A stretch of DNA of 64,000 bases from an uncultured Pseudobutyrivibrio sp. (GTDB lineage: Bacteria > Bacillota > Clostridia > Lachnospirales > Lachnospiraceae), in contig URCQ01000011.1 of the NCBI GenBank assembly GCA_900546435.1, forward strand, positions 13,092 to 77,091. Direction: 5' to 3'. Of the stretch, positions 16,259 through 26,258 are shown one piece after another. Position numbers and translations under genes: made by a program. The notes under the pieces are model-generated. The model ran no database searches, was not told where the DNA came from, and was given only the letters and a program-made list of their open reading frames with translations. Position 1 is the first letter of the stretch. Each line of letters starts with the position of its first letter.

Positions 16259-19096
16259 ATGAAAGACACTAGAAAATATATAAAAATCCGAGGGGCAAAT
16301 GTACACAACCTAAAAAATATCAGCCTGGACATTCCACGTGATTCCTTTACGGTGCTGACCGGTCTGAGCGGATCCGGCAAATCATCGCTGGCTTTTGATA
16401 CGATTTTTGCGGAGGGACAAAGACGTTATATGGAGTCCTTGTCTTCGTATTCCCGCCAGTTTTTAGGCCAGATGGAAAAGCCGGATGTGGAAAAAATCGA
16501 AGGTTTGCCGCCGGCAATTTCAATCGACCAGAAATCGACCAATCACAACCCGCGTTCAACGGTGGGAACGGTGACGGAAATATATGATTATTTCCGTCTG
16601 CTCTATGCGCGCATCGGTGTGCCGCATTGTCCAAAATGCGGGCGCGAAATTCGCAAGCAGACCGTGGATCAGATGGTTGACCGTATTATGGCTTTGCCGG
16701 AACGTACCAAGATCCAGGTGCTGGCACCGGTGGTGCGTGGGCGAAAAGGAACGCATGAAAAATTGTTTGCCAAGGCGAAAAAGAGTGGCTATGTCCGCGT
16801 GATTGTGGATGGCGATTTATACGATTTGTCAGAGGAAATCGTTCTTGAAAAGAATATCAAGCATAACATCGAAATTGTTGTTGATCGTCTTGTGGTAAAG
16901 GAAGGTATTGAAAAACGTCTGACGGATTCCATTGAAAACGTTCTGCATCTGACGTCAGGTCTGGTGGAAATCGATGTGATTGATGGAGAGAATTTTATGA
17001 TGTCGGAGGGGTTTGCCTGTCCGGATTGTGGCATCAGTGTGGACGAGGTGGAACCGCGCAGTTTTTCTTTCAACAACCCATTTGGCGCCTGCCCGGAATG
17101 TTTTGGACTTGGCTTTAAGATGGAGTTTGATGAGGAACTCATGATTCCAGACAAGCGTCTTAGCTTTAACGAAGGCTGTGTGGCAGTCATGGGCTGGCAA
17201 TCCGCTTCCGATAAAAAGAGCTTTACCCATGCGATTTTGGAAGCACTGTCAAAAGAATACGGATTCTCCTTAGATACGCCGTATAGGGATTTGCCGGAAG
17301 AAATCCGTCACCAGTTTATTTATGGTTTTGACCGCACTGTTCCTGTGCATTATAAAGGCCAGCGTGGCGAAGGTGTTTATGATATCTGCTTTGAGGGCTT
17401 GATTGCAAACGTCAACCGTCGTTATCGGGAGACACACTCCGAGACAATGAAAAAAGAATACGAAGAATATATGTACATCTGTAAGTGTCCGACATGTAAA
17501 GGCCAGCGTTTGAAACAGTCTTCTCTGGCAGTTACCGTTGCAGATAAAAATATATACGAGATGACGGAAATCCCGATTCGAGATTTGCAGGTCTTTTTGG
17601 AACAGATGCAGCTGAGTGACCAGCAGCTCAAAATCGGGCATCAGATTTTAAAAGAAATCCGTGGACGTGTGGGATTTTTGGTGGATGTCGGACTGGATTA
17701 TTTGTCGTTGTCGCGCGCTACCGGTACACTTTCCGGTGGAGAGGCGCAGCGTATTCGTCTGGCAACACAGATTGGCTCCGGCTTGGTGGGCGTTGCCTAT
17801 ATTTTGGACGAACCAAGTATCGGACTGCACCAGAAGGACAATGATAAGCTGCTGGCTTCGTTAAAGGGATTGCGTGACCTTGGAAACACTCTGATTGTGG
17901 TAGAACACGATGAGGATACTATGCTTGCGGCAGATTGCCTGGTGGATATTGGCCCGGGCGCCGGCAAACATGGCGGCGAAGTGGTAGCGATTGGTACACC
18001 GCAGGAGGTAATGAAAAATCCGAATTCCATTACAGGCGCATACCTGAGTGGGAAAAAGGTGATTCCAGTGCCAAAGGAACGCCGTCAGCCGACCGGCTAT
18101 CTGACCATCCGCGGTGCACGTGAAAATAACCTGAAAAATATCGATGTGCAGATTCCACTTGGGATTATGACCTGTATTACAGGGGTATCCGGTTCGGGAA
18201 AAAGTTCTCTGACAAATGAGATTTTGTATAAACGTCTGGCAAAAGAATTAAACCGTGCACACAAAGTGCCGGGCAAACATGACGACATCGAAGGGATCGA
18301 GCAACTAGATAAAATTATCGATATTGACCAGTCGCCGATTGGACGAACACCGCGATCTAATCCGGCGACTTACACCGGCGTATTTGATATGATTCGTGAT
18401 CTGTTTGCGTCGACAGCAGATGCAAAGGCGCGAGGCTACAGCAAAGGCCGTTTCAGCTTTAATGTAAAAGGTGGTCGATGTGAGGCATGCTCGGGCGACG
18501 GTATCATCAAAATTGAGATGCACTTTTTGCCGGATGTGTATGTACCTTGTGAGGTGTGCGGCGGGAAACGATATAACCGTGAGACACTCGAGGTAAAATA
18601 CAAAGGAAAATCCATCTATGATGTTTTGGATATGACAGTAGAGGAGGCACTGCATTTTTTCGAACATGTGCCATCTATTCATCGTAAAATACAGACACTT
18701 TATGATGTGGGATTGTCTTACGTGAAGCTGGGACAGCCATCGACGACACTTTCCGGTGGTGAGGCACAGCGTATCAAGCTTGCAACAGAGTTAAGCCGCA
18801 GAAGTACAGGGCGTACGATCTATGTTTTAGATGAACCTACAACCGGACTTCATTTTGACGATGTCAACAAACTGGTAACGATTCTGCGGAAATTATCCGA
18901 AGGCGGAAATACGGTGGTTGTGATTGAACACAATCTTGATGTTATTAAGACGGCAGATTATATTATCGATATGGGACCAGATGGTGGTGATCGCGGAGGT
19001 ACGGTAGTGGTGAGCGGAACACCGGAAGAGGTGGCAGCCCATCCGACATCATATACCGGTCAATATGTCAAACGTTATCTTGAGCAGGATACGTAG
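16259..19096 (+). CDS. uvrA: excinuclease ABC subunit A
   Basis: UvrA is the damage-sensing ABC ATPase that loads UvrB. The 945-residue protein has family length. It has two ABC modules with Walker A GLSGSGKSSLAF near 35 and GVSGSGKSS near 643, two LSGGEAQR signatures, and zinc-binding cysteine clusters (CPKCG near 123; CEACSGDGI...CEVCGGKRY near 742-775). A weak GAGG precedes the ATG. A strong terminator follows the gene. Confidence 0.98.
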   Translation: MKDTRKYIKIRGANVHNLKNISLDIPRDSFTVLTGLSGSGKSSLAFDTIFAEGQRRYMESLSSYSRQFLGQMEKPDVEKIEGLPPAISIDQKSTNHNPRSTVGTVTEIYDYFRLLYARIGVPHCPKCGREIRKQTVDQMVDRIMALPERTKIQVLAPVVRGRKGTHEKLFAKAKKSGYVRVIVDGDLYDLSEEIVLEKNIKHNIEIVVDRLVVKEGIEKRLTDSIENVLHLTSGLVEIDVIDGENFMMSEGFACPDCGISVDEVEPRSFSFNNPFGACPECFGLGFKMEFDEELMIPDKRLSFNEGCVAVMGWQSASDKKSFTHAILEALSKEYGFSLDTPYRDLPEEIRHQFIYGFDRTVPVHYKGQRGEGVYDICFEGLIANVNRRYRETHSETMKKEYEEYMYICKCPTCKGQRLKQSSLAVTVADKNIYEMTEIPIRDLQVFLEQMQLSDQQLKIGHQILKEIRGRVGFLVDVGLDYLSLSRATGTLSGGEAQRIRLATQIGSGLVGVAYILDEPSIGLHQKDNDKLLASLKGLRDLGNTLIVVEHDEDTMLAADCLVDIGPGAGKHGGEVVAIGTPQEVMKNPNSITGAYLSGKKVIPVPKERRQPTGYLTIRGARENNLKNIDVQIPLGIMTCITGVSGSGKSSLTNEILYKRLAKELNRAHKVPGKHDDIEGIEQLDKIIDIDQSPIGRTPRSNPATYTGVFDMIRDLFASTADAKARGYSKGRFSFNVKGGRCEACSGDGIIKIEMHFLPDVYVPCEVCGGKRYNRETLEVKYKGKSIYDVLDMTVEEALHFFEHVPSIHRKIQTLYDVGLSYVKLGQPSTTLSGGEAQRIKLATELSRRSTGRTIYVLDEPTTGLHFDDVNKLVTILRKLSEGGNTVVVIEHNLDVIKTADYIIDMGPDGGDRGGTVVVSGTPEEVAAHPTSYTGQYVKRYLEQDT

Positions 19097-19186
19097 GAGA
19101 TAATTACAGCAGGATAGCTAGAAGATAATTACAACAGAAGAACCAGAGAATATCGAGATACAATAAGAATCGAGATACAATAAGAA

Positions 19187-19218
19187 AAGGAATCGCGAAA
19201 GCGATTCCTTAATTTTTT
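19187..19218 (+). terminator. rho-independent terminator after uvrA
   Basis: AAGGAATCGC and GCGATTCCTT form a perfect 10-bp stem closed by a GAAA tetraloop, followed by AATTTTTT. Confidence 0.92.
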
Positions 19219-19392
19219 GGGGAGTGCTCCAGAAGCTAGGCTCCTGGAGCTGAGTTATGAAAAATATATTAGCACTATTTGCTAGTACGGTAATTATACT
19301 ACCCAAGAAATGTGTCCATTATGTGAAGAAATAATAAAAATTTTAAAAAATCAAAAAAAGAATTATTTAAGAATATCTTCAGAAAAAATCCA

Positions 19393-19420
19393 TTGAAAAA
19401 TGGTAACATTTGTATATAAT
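19393..19420 (+). promoter_or_regulatory. sigma-A-type promoter for mbl and the flagellar rod genes
   Basis: TTGAAA (19393-19398) and TATAAT (19415-19420) are separated by 16 bp, 75 bases ahead of the mbl start. Confidence 0.7.
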
Positions 19421-19495
19421 TGAAATTAGAATGCAAAACTATCATTAGGTGGACTAGGTTCACGTTTCATATACAAAACTGAAAGGAGAAACATT

Positions 19496-20491
19496 ATGGT
19501 TTCAAGTGATATCGGAATTGATTTGGGTACAGCCAGCATTTTGGTGTACGTTAGAGGAAAAGGTGTTGTATTAAAAGAGCCATCTGTTGTGGCTTTTGAT
19601 CGTGATACCAACAAAATTAAAGCAATTGGTGAAGAAGCACGTCTGATGTTAGGAAGAACACCGGGCAACATTGTTGCGGTACGTCCACTACGTCAGGGTG
19701 TTATTTCTGATTATACAGTAACAGAAAAGATGATTAAGTATTTTATCCAGAAAGCAATGGGTAAGAAGAGCTATCGTAAGCCACGTATCAGTGTTTGTAT
19801 CCCAAGTGGAGCAACCGAAGTGGAGAAGAGAGCAGTAGAAGATGCTACGTATGCAGCAGGCGCACGCGAGGTTTCTATTATTGAGGAGCCAATTGCAGCA
19901 GCAATTGGTGCAGGCATCGATATTTCCAGACCATGCGGTAATATGATTGTAGATATTGGTGGTGGTACAGCGGATATTGCCGTGATTTCTTTGGGCGGTT
20001 CTGTTGTCAGCACGTCAATTAAGATTGCCGGAGATGATTTTGACGAGGCAATCGTTCGTTATATGCGTAAAAAACACAACCTGTTGATTGGTGAGCGTAC
20101 AGCAGAAGATATCAAGATTAAGATTGGTACCTGCTATCCACTTCCAACACCGGAGACGATGGATGTCAGAGGACGTAACCTGGTTACCGGACTTCCAAAG
20201 ACCATCGAAGTTTCTTCCGAAGAGACAGAAGAAGCATTGCGCGAGCCTACCTTACAGATTGTTGAGGCGATTCACTCTGTACTTGAGAAGACACCACCAG
20301 AGTTGGCAGCTGATGTTGCTGACCGTGGCATTGTTTTAACTGGTGGTGGTTCATTGCTTCGTGGATTAGAAGAATTGATTGAAGAGCGTACAGGTATTAA
20401 TACGATGACAGCAGAAGAAGCAACGACTTGCGTTGCAATCGGAACTGGTAAATTCGTAGAGTTCCTTTCAGGAGATCGCTCTGAAGACTAA
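19496..20491 (+). CDS. mbl: MreB-like actin homologue (rod shape protein)
   Basis: This bacterial actin directs lateral wall synthesis. The 331-residue protein has the actin phosphate-1 motif GIDLGTASILVY near 6-17, phosphate-2 DIGGGTADIAV near 157-167 and the adenosine motif LTGGGSLLRGL near 285-295. It is followed by two FlgG/FlhO-type rod genes, the order mbl-flhO-flhP of Bacillus subtilis, which is why mbl is preferred over mreB. A strong AAAGGAGAAAC RBS is present. Confidence 0.9.
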   Translation: MVSSDIGIDLGTASILVYVRGKGVVLKEPSVVAFDRDTNKIKAIGEEARLMLGRTPGNIVAVRPLRQGVISDYTVTEKMIKYFIQKAMGKKSYRKPRISVCIPSGATEVEKRAVEDATYAAGAREVSIIEEPIAAAIGAGIDISRPCGNMIVDIGGGTADIAVISLGGSVVSTSIKIAGDDFDEAIVRYMRKKHNLLIGERTAEDIKIKIGTCYPLPTPETMDVRGRNLVTGLPKTIEVSSEETEEALREPTLQIVEAIHSVLEKTPPELAADVADRGIVLTGGGSLLRGLEELIEERTGINTMTAEEATTCVAIGTGKFVEFLSGDRSED

Positions 20492-20570
20492 TTTTTTGTT
20501 AAATATCAGACAGAATCATCCGATATATAGATAGAAGTCATTATCTTATATCGATTGCTTAGGAGGAATT

Positions 20571-21371
20571 ATGGTAAAAGGACTGTACACCGGATATACC
20601 GGCATGGTCAATGAACAGAAGCGCATGGATGTCATTGCAAATAATCTGGCAAACTCTGCGACGACTGGATATAAAAAAGAAGGTATGGTGAACCAGTCTT
20701 TTGATCATGAACTGGCAATCAAGATCAAAGATACATCCAATTACAATATGCCACAGCGTATTGGTTCGATCAGTCTGGGTGTAAAAGTGGGTGAGACCTA
20801 TACGAACTGGGATCAGGGCAGTTTTCAGATTACAGAGAACATGTCGGATCTGGCATTGTCCGGAGAGGGCTATTTTGCAATCGCATTTACTTCCAAAAAT
20901 GGAGAGACTTCTATCAAATATACCAGGGATGGTGCGTTTTCTGTGGACAACGCAGGCTATTTGCGTACATCGGATGGAGATTATGTGCTGAACCGTAATG
21001 GGGCGCTGAATTCAGATGATGCACTTGCCAATTATGTGCGCGTGAACCCGGATCAGGAATACAAGATTGATGAACAAGGGTTCATTTACCAGAACGATCA
21101 AGTGATTGACCGGATTGGTGTTGTGCGTTTCGCAGATAATAATTATGTTTCAAAATATGGTGAGAACCTGTACAACTTAGTTCCGGGGGGACAGGTGTTA
21201 GCCAGTGATGCTTCCGTTGAGCAAGGATGCCTAGAAGCTTCCAATGTCAACGTGATAGATGAGATGGTTGATATGATTACCGTGGCAAGAGCCTATGAAG
21301 CTGGGCAAAAGGTGATTCAGACTGAGGATTCTACGCTTGACAAAGCAGTGAACAGTGTAGGACAGGTATAA
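20571..21371 (+). CDS. flhO: flagellar basal-body rod/hook protein (FlhO type)
   Basis: This 266-residue axial protein of the flagellar basal body opens LYTGYTGMVNEQKRMDVIAN with the rod-family NNLANSATTGYKK motif. It carries the central FlgE/F/G-like region (SGEGYFAI near 99) and the C-terminal ASNVNVIDEMVDMI and YEAGQKVIQTED heptad segments that polymerise the rod. It is exported by the flagellar type III apparatus without a cleaved signal. The AGGAGG RBS is strong. It is paired with the second rod gene 28 bases downstream. Confidence 0.9.
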   Translation: MVKGLYTGYTGMVNEQKRMDVIANNLANSATTGYKKEGMVNQSFDHELAIKIKDTSNYNMPQRIGSISLGVKVGETYTNWDQGSFQITENMSDLALSGEGYFAIAFTSKNGETSIKYTRDGAFSVDNAGYLRTSDGDYVLNRNGALNSDDALANYVRVNPDQEYKIDEQGFIYQNDQVIDRIGVVRFADNNYVSKYGENLYNLVPGGQVLASDASVEQGCLEASNVNVIDEMVDMITVARAYEAGQKVIQTEDSTLDKAVNSVGQV

Positions 21372-21399
21372 TACCTGTTAGAAAGGAGCGGCATCGCTT

Positions 21400-22218
21400 A
21401 TGATGAGAGCATTATGGACAGGCGCCTCTGGCATGAAGGCGCAGCAGACAAATGTTGACACGATTGCCAACAATCTTGCAAATGTCAATACGGTGGGGTA
21501 CAAATCCCAATCGACGCAATTTAAGTCACTTTTATACCAGACACTCCGGACGGAGACCACCACGGCAAATGGCGAAGATAAGCCGACAACAGCACAGGTG
21601 GGACTTGGCGCGAGAGTGGCATCTACCAATACAGATTATACGCAGGGAACCATGCAGGCCAATGCCAGCAAGACAGCGCTTTGCATCAGCGGGTCCGGTT
21701 TTTTCGCAGTACGTGGCGCAGATAATGGTACCTATTATACCAGAAGCGGTGATTTCACCTGGGCACTGGATAACATGGGCAACCGTGTACTTGCGACATC
21801 CAAAGGGCAGGAGGTTCTTGATTATCAGGGCAATCCAGTTATGCTCCCAAATGGAGCATCTGGCGACAGTGTTTCTTTTGGTACAGATGGAGCGGTTGCA
21901 TATAAAGCGGCAGATGGCACCTATATTCCAACAGGACAACAGGTGGCATTGTATCAGTTCAACAATCCAAAAGGTTTGGAAAAATCAGGGGATAGCTTGT
22001 TTGAAGCAACACAGGCATCTGGCGTGGCTTTGAGTGAAGCGACTACAGCCGGTGTGACACGAAGCACCATTGCACAGGGGTATCTCGAAGCATCCAATGT
22101 CAATGTGGCAGACGAAATGGTGAATCTGATTGTGGCACAAAGAGCCTATGAGATGAACTCAAAGGCGATTACGACATCCGATACGATGTTGGAGCAGGCA
22201 AACAATCTCAAGCGATAG
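21400..22218 (+). CDS. flgG: flagellar distal rod protein FlgG (FlhP type)
   Basis: The 272-residue protein has the canonical FlgG opening RALWTGASGMKAQQ and NNLANVNTVGYKSQ, the middle SGSGFFAV motif and the C-terminal ASNVNVADEMVNLI plus AQRAYEMNSKAI. It is a rod axial protein, paralogous to the preceding gene. Two adjacent ATGs (21400, 21403) are possible starts; GAAAGGAG lies upstream. The rod-binding protein gene follows after 10 bases. Confidence 0.93.
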   Translation: MMRALWTGASGMKAQQTNVDTIANNLANVNTVGYKSQSTQFKSLLYQTLRTETTTANGEDKPTTAQVGLGARVASTNTDYTQGTMQANASKTALCISGSGFFAVRGADNGTYYTRSGDFTWALDNMGNRVLATSKGQEVLDYQGNPVMLPNGASGDSVSFGTDGAVAYKAADGTYIPTGQQVALYQFNNPKGLEKSGDSLFEATQASGVALSEATTAGVTRSTIAQGYLEASNVNVADEMVNLIVAQRAYEMNSKAITTSDTMLEQANNLKR

Positions 22219-22228
22219 GAGGTAGGAT

Positions 22229-22588
22229 ATGAGTTTTTCAGTGGATGGATTATCTTCCTACTATGACACGATGGCTAGCAATGTAAAGAGCTCATCGCGT
22301 TCGGAAAAGGCAACAGGAGCACTTTCCGGCATATCTTCGGACTCGACAGAAGAAGAGTTGGTAGAGGCTGTAGAGTCTTTTGAATCCTATATGTTAGAGC
22401 AGGTAATAAAGCAAATGAAGGATTCCGTCACATCCGATGATGACGAGGATGCATCGATGAACCAATATAAAGACATGTATATGGATGCAACCATACAGCA
22501 ATTGGCGGGTGAGATGGTATCGGAATATGGCGGTAGTCTGACAGATGAATTGGTCTCTCAGATGAAGCGTAACTATGGCATAGAGTAA
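22229..22588 (+). CDS. flagellar rod-binding protein (FlgJ N-terminal domain only)
   Basis: The 119-residue protein has the rod-binding domain of FlgJ (segment AVESFESYMLEQVIKQMKDS near 48-67, then YKDMYMDATIQQLAGEM). It lacks the C-terminal muramidase of proteobacterial FlgJ, as is usual in Firmicutes. It probably scaffolds rod assembly with the two upstream rod proteins. The RBS is AGGAGGTAGG. Confidence 0.85.
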   Translation: MSFSVDGLSSYYDTMASNVKSSSRSEKATGALSGISSDSTEEELVEAVESFESYMLEQVIKQMKDSVTSDDDEDASMNQYKDMYMDATIQQLAGEMVSEYGGSLTDELVSQMKRNYGIE

Positions 22589-22607
22589 AAACAGGACTAC
22601 ATAGTAT

Positions 22608-24830
22608 ATGGAAGAATTACAAGGCTATGTGGATCACATTGTGTTCCGCAATGCAGATAACGGGTATACCGTTCTTAACTTAATAAGTGAAGAAGATGAG
22701 ATCACGTGTGTAGGAATCTTCCCTGTCGTTACGGAGGGGGAGATTCTTTTATTACATGGAGAATACACGTCGCATCCGACCTACGGAGAGCAGTTCCAGA
22801 TGAAATCCTACGAGACGAAACCACCCGAGGATGTGCTTTCTATGGAGCGGTATCTGGCTTCCGGTGCGATCAAAGGCATAGGTGTTGCATTAGCAGCGCG
22901 TATTGTGCGCCGTTTTAAAAACGATACGTTTCGTATTATGGAGGAAGAACCAGAGCGCTTAGCGGAGGTCAAGGGGATCAGTGAGCGTATGGCGATGGAG
23001 ATTTCCAATCAGATGGTAGAAAAAAAGGATCTGCGTGATGCTATGATTTTTCTGGAGAAATATGGCATATCGACCAATCTGGCAGTGAAGATTTACCAGG
23101 CATATGGGCAGGAAATCTATAGTGTCATTCGCGAGAATCCATATCGTATGGCGGAGGAAGTGTCTGGGATTGGTTTTAAAATCGCAGACGAGATTGCGTC
23201 GCGTGTCGGTATTCGTACAGACTCGGATTTTCGTATTCGCAGTGGAATTCTATACTGCCTGACAGGAGCAGCGACGCTGGGACATACGTATTTGCCGCGT
23301 GAAGAACTGCTGCGTTATGCGAATCAGCTTTTGGGGGTGGAGCCGGAACACATCGAGGGTCATATCATGAACCTGGCGATGGATGGCAAGGTAGAACTCA
23401 AAGAAGAAGGTATTTATGCGAAGAGTTTCTATCGTATGGAACAAAGGTCCGCAGGTATGCTGCATGCGCTCAATCAGGAATATGATGTGACGCCGGCAAA
23501 ACTTGCGCAGGCGATTGCAAGAATTTCCGAAGAAGAGCAGATGGAACTGGATGAATGGCAGGCTGAGGCAGTGCGGCAGGCGGCGACACATGGTCTGTTT
23601 GTTTTGACAGGTGGACCTGGTACTGGAAAAACGACAACTATTCGCGCGATGATCAGTTACTTTGTGGGGGAGGGCTATGATATCTTTTTGGCGGCTCCGA
23701 CAGGGCGTGCTGCGAAACGCATGAGCGAGACAACCGGTTATGAGGCAAAGACCATTCACCGTATGCTTGAAGTCAATGGCGCGATGAGTGAAGCAGAAGA
23801 AAGTGCGAAGCAAATTGGCGGTATGTTTGAGCGAAATGAAAAAAATCCACTTGAGGCAGATGTGATTATCATCGATGAGATGTCGATGGTAGATATTACC
23901 CTGCTCTATGCTTTATTAAAAGCAGTTGGTGCTGACACCAGACTGATTCTCGTGGGAGATGTGAATCAGCTGCCAAGTGTTGGTCCGGGAAATGTTCTGC
24001 GTGATATCATTGCATCCGGATGCTTTCCGGTGGTCACTTTGCAAAAGATTTTCCGCCAGGCAAGTCAGAGCGACATCGTTGTAAATGCGCATAAAATCAA
24101 CGATGGAGAGCATATTGCACTTGATAATAAGAGTAAGGACTTTTTCTTGCTCAAACGTTATGATGCAGATGTGATTATTAATGTTATGCTGCAATTGGTC
24201 AAACAAAAGATGCCACGTTATGTGGATGCGACCAGTTATGATATCCAGGTGCTGACGCCAACGCGAAAGGGATTGCTTGGTGTAGAGCGCCTGAATACAA
24301 TCTTGCAGCAGTATCTGAATCCACCGGCAAAACAAAAAAAAGAGCACCAGGTAGGAGATCGGATTTTCCGCGAAGGTGACAAAGTAATGCAGATTCGCAA
24401 CAATTATCAGCTGGAATGGGAAATCCGCAGCCGCTATGGACTGGCGATTGATAAAGGTCTTGGTGTGTTTAATGGGGATGTCGGAATCATTCAGGAAATC
24501 AATGATTACAGCAGTACCGTGAGTGTGCTGTACGATGAAAACAGATTAGTCCAGTATCCGTTTAAGGGGCTGGATGAATTGGAACTGGCGTATGCCATTA
24601 CGATTCACAAATCACAGGGAAGCGAATATCCGGCGGTTGTGATGCCACTTTTGCCGGGTCCACGGATGCTTATGAACCGCAATCTGTTATATACTGCAGT
24701 GACAAGAGCCCGCAAGTGTATCACCATTGTGGGAGATGAAAATGTATTCTATCAGATGGTTGATAATACGACGCAGCAACGACGCTATTCGGGGCTGCAA
24801 GAGAGAATAAAAGAGGCTTTGCTGTCGTAA
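22608..24830 (+). CDS. recD2: ATP-dependent RecD2-type DNA helicase
   Basis: This 740-residue SF1B 5'-3' helicase works without RecBC, in recombination and replication-fork repair. It has an N-terminal OB-like and helix-hairpin-helix region (~1-200; GIGVALAARIV, GIGFKIADEIA), Walker A (LTGGPGTGKTTT near 336-347), Walker B IIDEMSM, QLPSVGPG, and motif VI region YTAVTRARK near 701. No good RBS precedes the ATG at 22608 and the gap to the rod-binding gene is 19 bases, so translation may be coupled or weak. Confidence 0.95.
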   Translation: MEELQGYVDHIVFRNADNGYTVLNLISEEDEITCVGIFPVVTEGEILLLHGEYTSHPTYGEQFQMKSYETKPPEDVLSMERYLASGAIKGIGVALAARIVRRFKNDTFRIMEEEPERLAEVKGISERMAMEISNQMVEKKDLRDAMIFLEKYGISTNLAVKIYQAYGQEIYSVIRENPYRMAEEVSGIGFKIADEIASRVGIRTDSDFRIRSGILYCLTGAATLGHTYLPREELLRYANQLLGVEPEHIEGHIMNLAMDGKVELKEEGIYAKSFYRMEQRSAGMLHALNQEYDVTPAKLAQAIARISEEEQMELDEWQAEAVRQAATHGLFVLTGGPGTGKTTTIRAMISYFVGEGYDIFLAAPTGRAAKRMSETTGYEAKTIHRMLEVNGAMSEAEESAKQIGGMFERNEKNPLEADVIIIDEMSMVDITLLYALLKAVGADTRLILVGDVNQLPSVGPGNVLRDIIASGCFPVVTLQKIFRQASQSDIVVNAHKINDGEHIALDNKSKDFFLLKRYDADVIINVMLQLVKQKMPRYVDATSYDIQVLTPTRKGLLGVERLNTILQQYLNPPAKQKKEHQVGDRIFREGDKVMQIRNNYQLEWEIRSRYGLAIDKGLGVFNGDVGIIQEINDYSSTVSVLYDENRLVQYPFKGLDELELAYAITIHKSQGSEYPAVVMPLLPGPRMLMNRNLLYTAVTRARKCITIVGDENVFYQMVDNTTQQRRYSGLQERIKEALLS

Positions 24831-24842
24831 GCAAAGCCCCTC
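24813..24842. terminator. hairpin at the 3' ends of convergent recD2 and the lipoprotein gene
   Basis: GAGGCTTTGC (24813-24822) pairs with GCAAAGCCCCTC (24831-24842). It overlaps the recD2 stop and lies between convergent genes. There is no T-tract on the plus strand. Confidence 0.5.
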
Positions 24843-24861
24843 TCGTCTATCGTATATGCAA

Positions 24862-26166
24862 TTATTCTTCTTCGTCATCACTACTGATTCTGGTAGTGGT
24901 TGATCCAATTTCGTATGTTGAAAAATACTCATGAATCTCATGGAAAGATTTTGGGAATGTCATATCAAAACTTTCGGCGCGTGATGCATTGTACAGTTTG
25001 ATGTTTTCAGCAGGTGAACTGCTGATTTTGATTTCGCCCGGCTGCGTTCCATCAACAAGGATGCGGTAAACCATCTTTCCAGCAGCATATCCCATGCCAT
25101 AAGGATCTTTGTACATAGAAACTAAAGTCTGTTCTCCGAGAGTGGCATCGCCACCGACGGTTCTTGTGCCACAGGATGTGGCAATATCTGCAATGGTCTC
25201 TACTTCGCTTGTCAACTGGCTTTCTGCAGGAAGGAACAAAACGCTGCATTCGTTGCAGGCATACTGAACGGTTTCCTCTAAAGAAGCATCTGCCGCAAGC
25301 GGAGTCGTGTTGGCAGCGGATAATTCTTCTGTCCATGTCGCAGAAGCGGTTGGTTCATGTGCGCTGCTCGGTGAAAAAATACCACTTAACAAGTCGTTTC
25401 CATCGAAAGATTCTACGGCGTTGTTCGCGCCTTCTGTGATAGAAGAGGCGATTTGCTTTGATGGAGCGATGGCTGTCGTATCCGTAATTTGATCACTGAG
25501 ACCAGCCTCGATGTCATCCGATGGGATCGCGTATTCCTTCCATGGAATGCCGGCTTGATCTAAATATTTCTCGAGGAGAACATTCTGATAAATGCCATCA
25601 GTATCTTCCGGGTTGTATAACAGTCCAACAGATTTTAAATCCGGTGTTGCCTCGATCAGTAAGGAAAGCTGTTCCTCCAGGTTTGGTTTAGAAGAAATAC
25701 CGGTCACATTTGTTCCGGTCTTTTTATTCCAGTTGGTATCGGAAGCTGTGGCGAGATGGAGTGCGTTTTGATAATCCATAACAGCTGCGCCGACGATAGG
25801 GATCTCTTCGGTGGCAGTAGCTGCAGAAGAAAGGCTCTTTTTACCGTTGGCAAAAATCAGATTTGTCTGAGCGTTCACATAGCCTGTGCAGATGCTGTCT
25901 GTGCCTGCCTCATCACTTGCAATTGTAGTTGTGATATTGATGTGTGCCGAACCGAATAAATCATCTAAGGCATCCTGGAATCCTTGCGCTATCTGGTTGT
26001 AGTATTCACTGTTTTCATCCTGACAAATGCTGATGTTATATATCGTATCATCTTCTTCTGGAAGAGGGTCATAGCTGCTTTTTTTGTCTTTGCTGCCGCA
26101 GGCGGATAAGGAAAGCGCCAGTATGGCGGCAAGCCCGGTACAGGCGATACGTTTGCTGTTTCGCAT
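24862..26166 (-). CDS. ABC-type substrate-binding lipoprotein (ABC_sub_bind family)
   Basis: The 434-residue protein begins with a lipoprotein signal (MRNSKRIACTGLAAI, lipobox LSAC near 20-23). It continues with two Rossmann-like lobes of the PF04392 type, related to TrpX-like binding proteins: ISICQDENSEYYNQ near 46, TDSICTGYVNAQTNLIF, GLLYNPEDTDG, and YGMGYAAGKM near the end. It would be anchored outside the membrane. The frame is open 74 codons further upstream, but GGAGG precedes the chosen ATG and the extension destroys the signal peptide. No permease or ATPase gene is adjacent, so the partner or sensory role is unknown. Confidence 0.82.
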   Translation of the reverse strand: MRNSKRIACTGLAAILALSLSACGSKDKKSSYDPLPEEDDTIYNISICQDENSEYYNQIAQGFQDALDDLFGSAHINITTTIASDEAGTDSICTGYVNAQTNLIFANGKKSLSSAATATEEIPIVGAAVMDYQNALHLATASDTNWNKKTGTNVTGISSKPNLEEQLSLLIEATPDLKSVGLLYNPEDTDGIYQNVLLEKYLDQAGIPWKEYAIPSDDIEAGLSDQITDTTAIAPSKQIASSITEGANNAVESFDGNDLLSGIFSPSSAHEPTASATWTEELSAANTTPLAADASLEETVQYACNECSVLFLPAESQLTSEVETIADIATSCGTRTVGGDATLGEQTLVSMYKDPYGMGYAAGKMVYRILVDGTQPGEIKISSSPAENIKLYNASRAESFDMTFPKSFHEIHEYFSTYEIGSTTTRISSDDEEE

Positions 26167-26258
26167 ATTTATAAAACCTCCGTTGTTACGTGTAATATTG
26201 TCTTTTTTATAAGTTTGACTCTGAACATACATTTTAAAGAGAAGGGGGAGAAAAGTCA

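Larger units (their letters stand above)
19097..19495. other. intergenic region between uvrA and mbl
   Basis: It holds short direct repeats (GATAATTACARCAG twice; ATCGAGATACAATAAGA twice, 19152-19186), the uvrA terminator, a second hairpin (GCTCCAG 19226-19232 with CTGGAGC 19244-19250), an AT-rich stretch and the mbl promoter. No ORF was supported. Confidence 0.75.

Noticed and set aside
23250..23813. 187-codon open frame on the minus strand
   Set aside because: It lies antisense inside recD2, has no RBS, a biased Cys/His/Arg composition and no recognisable motif.
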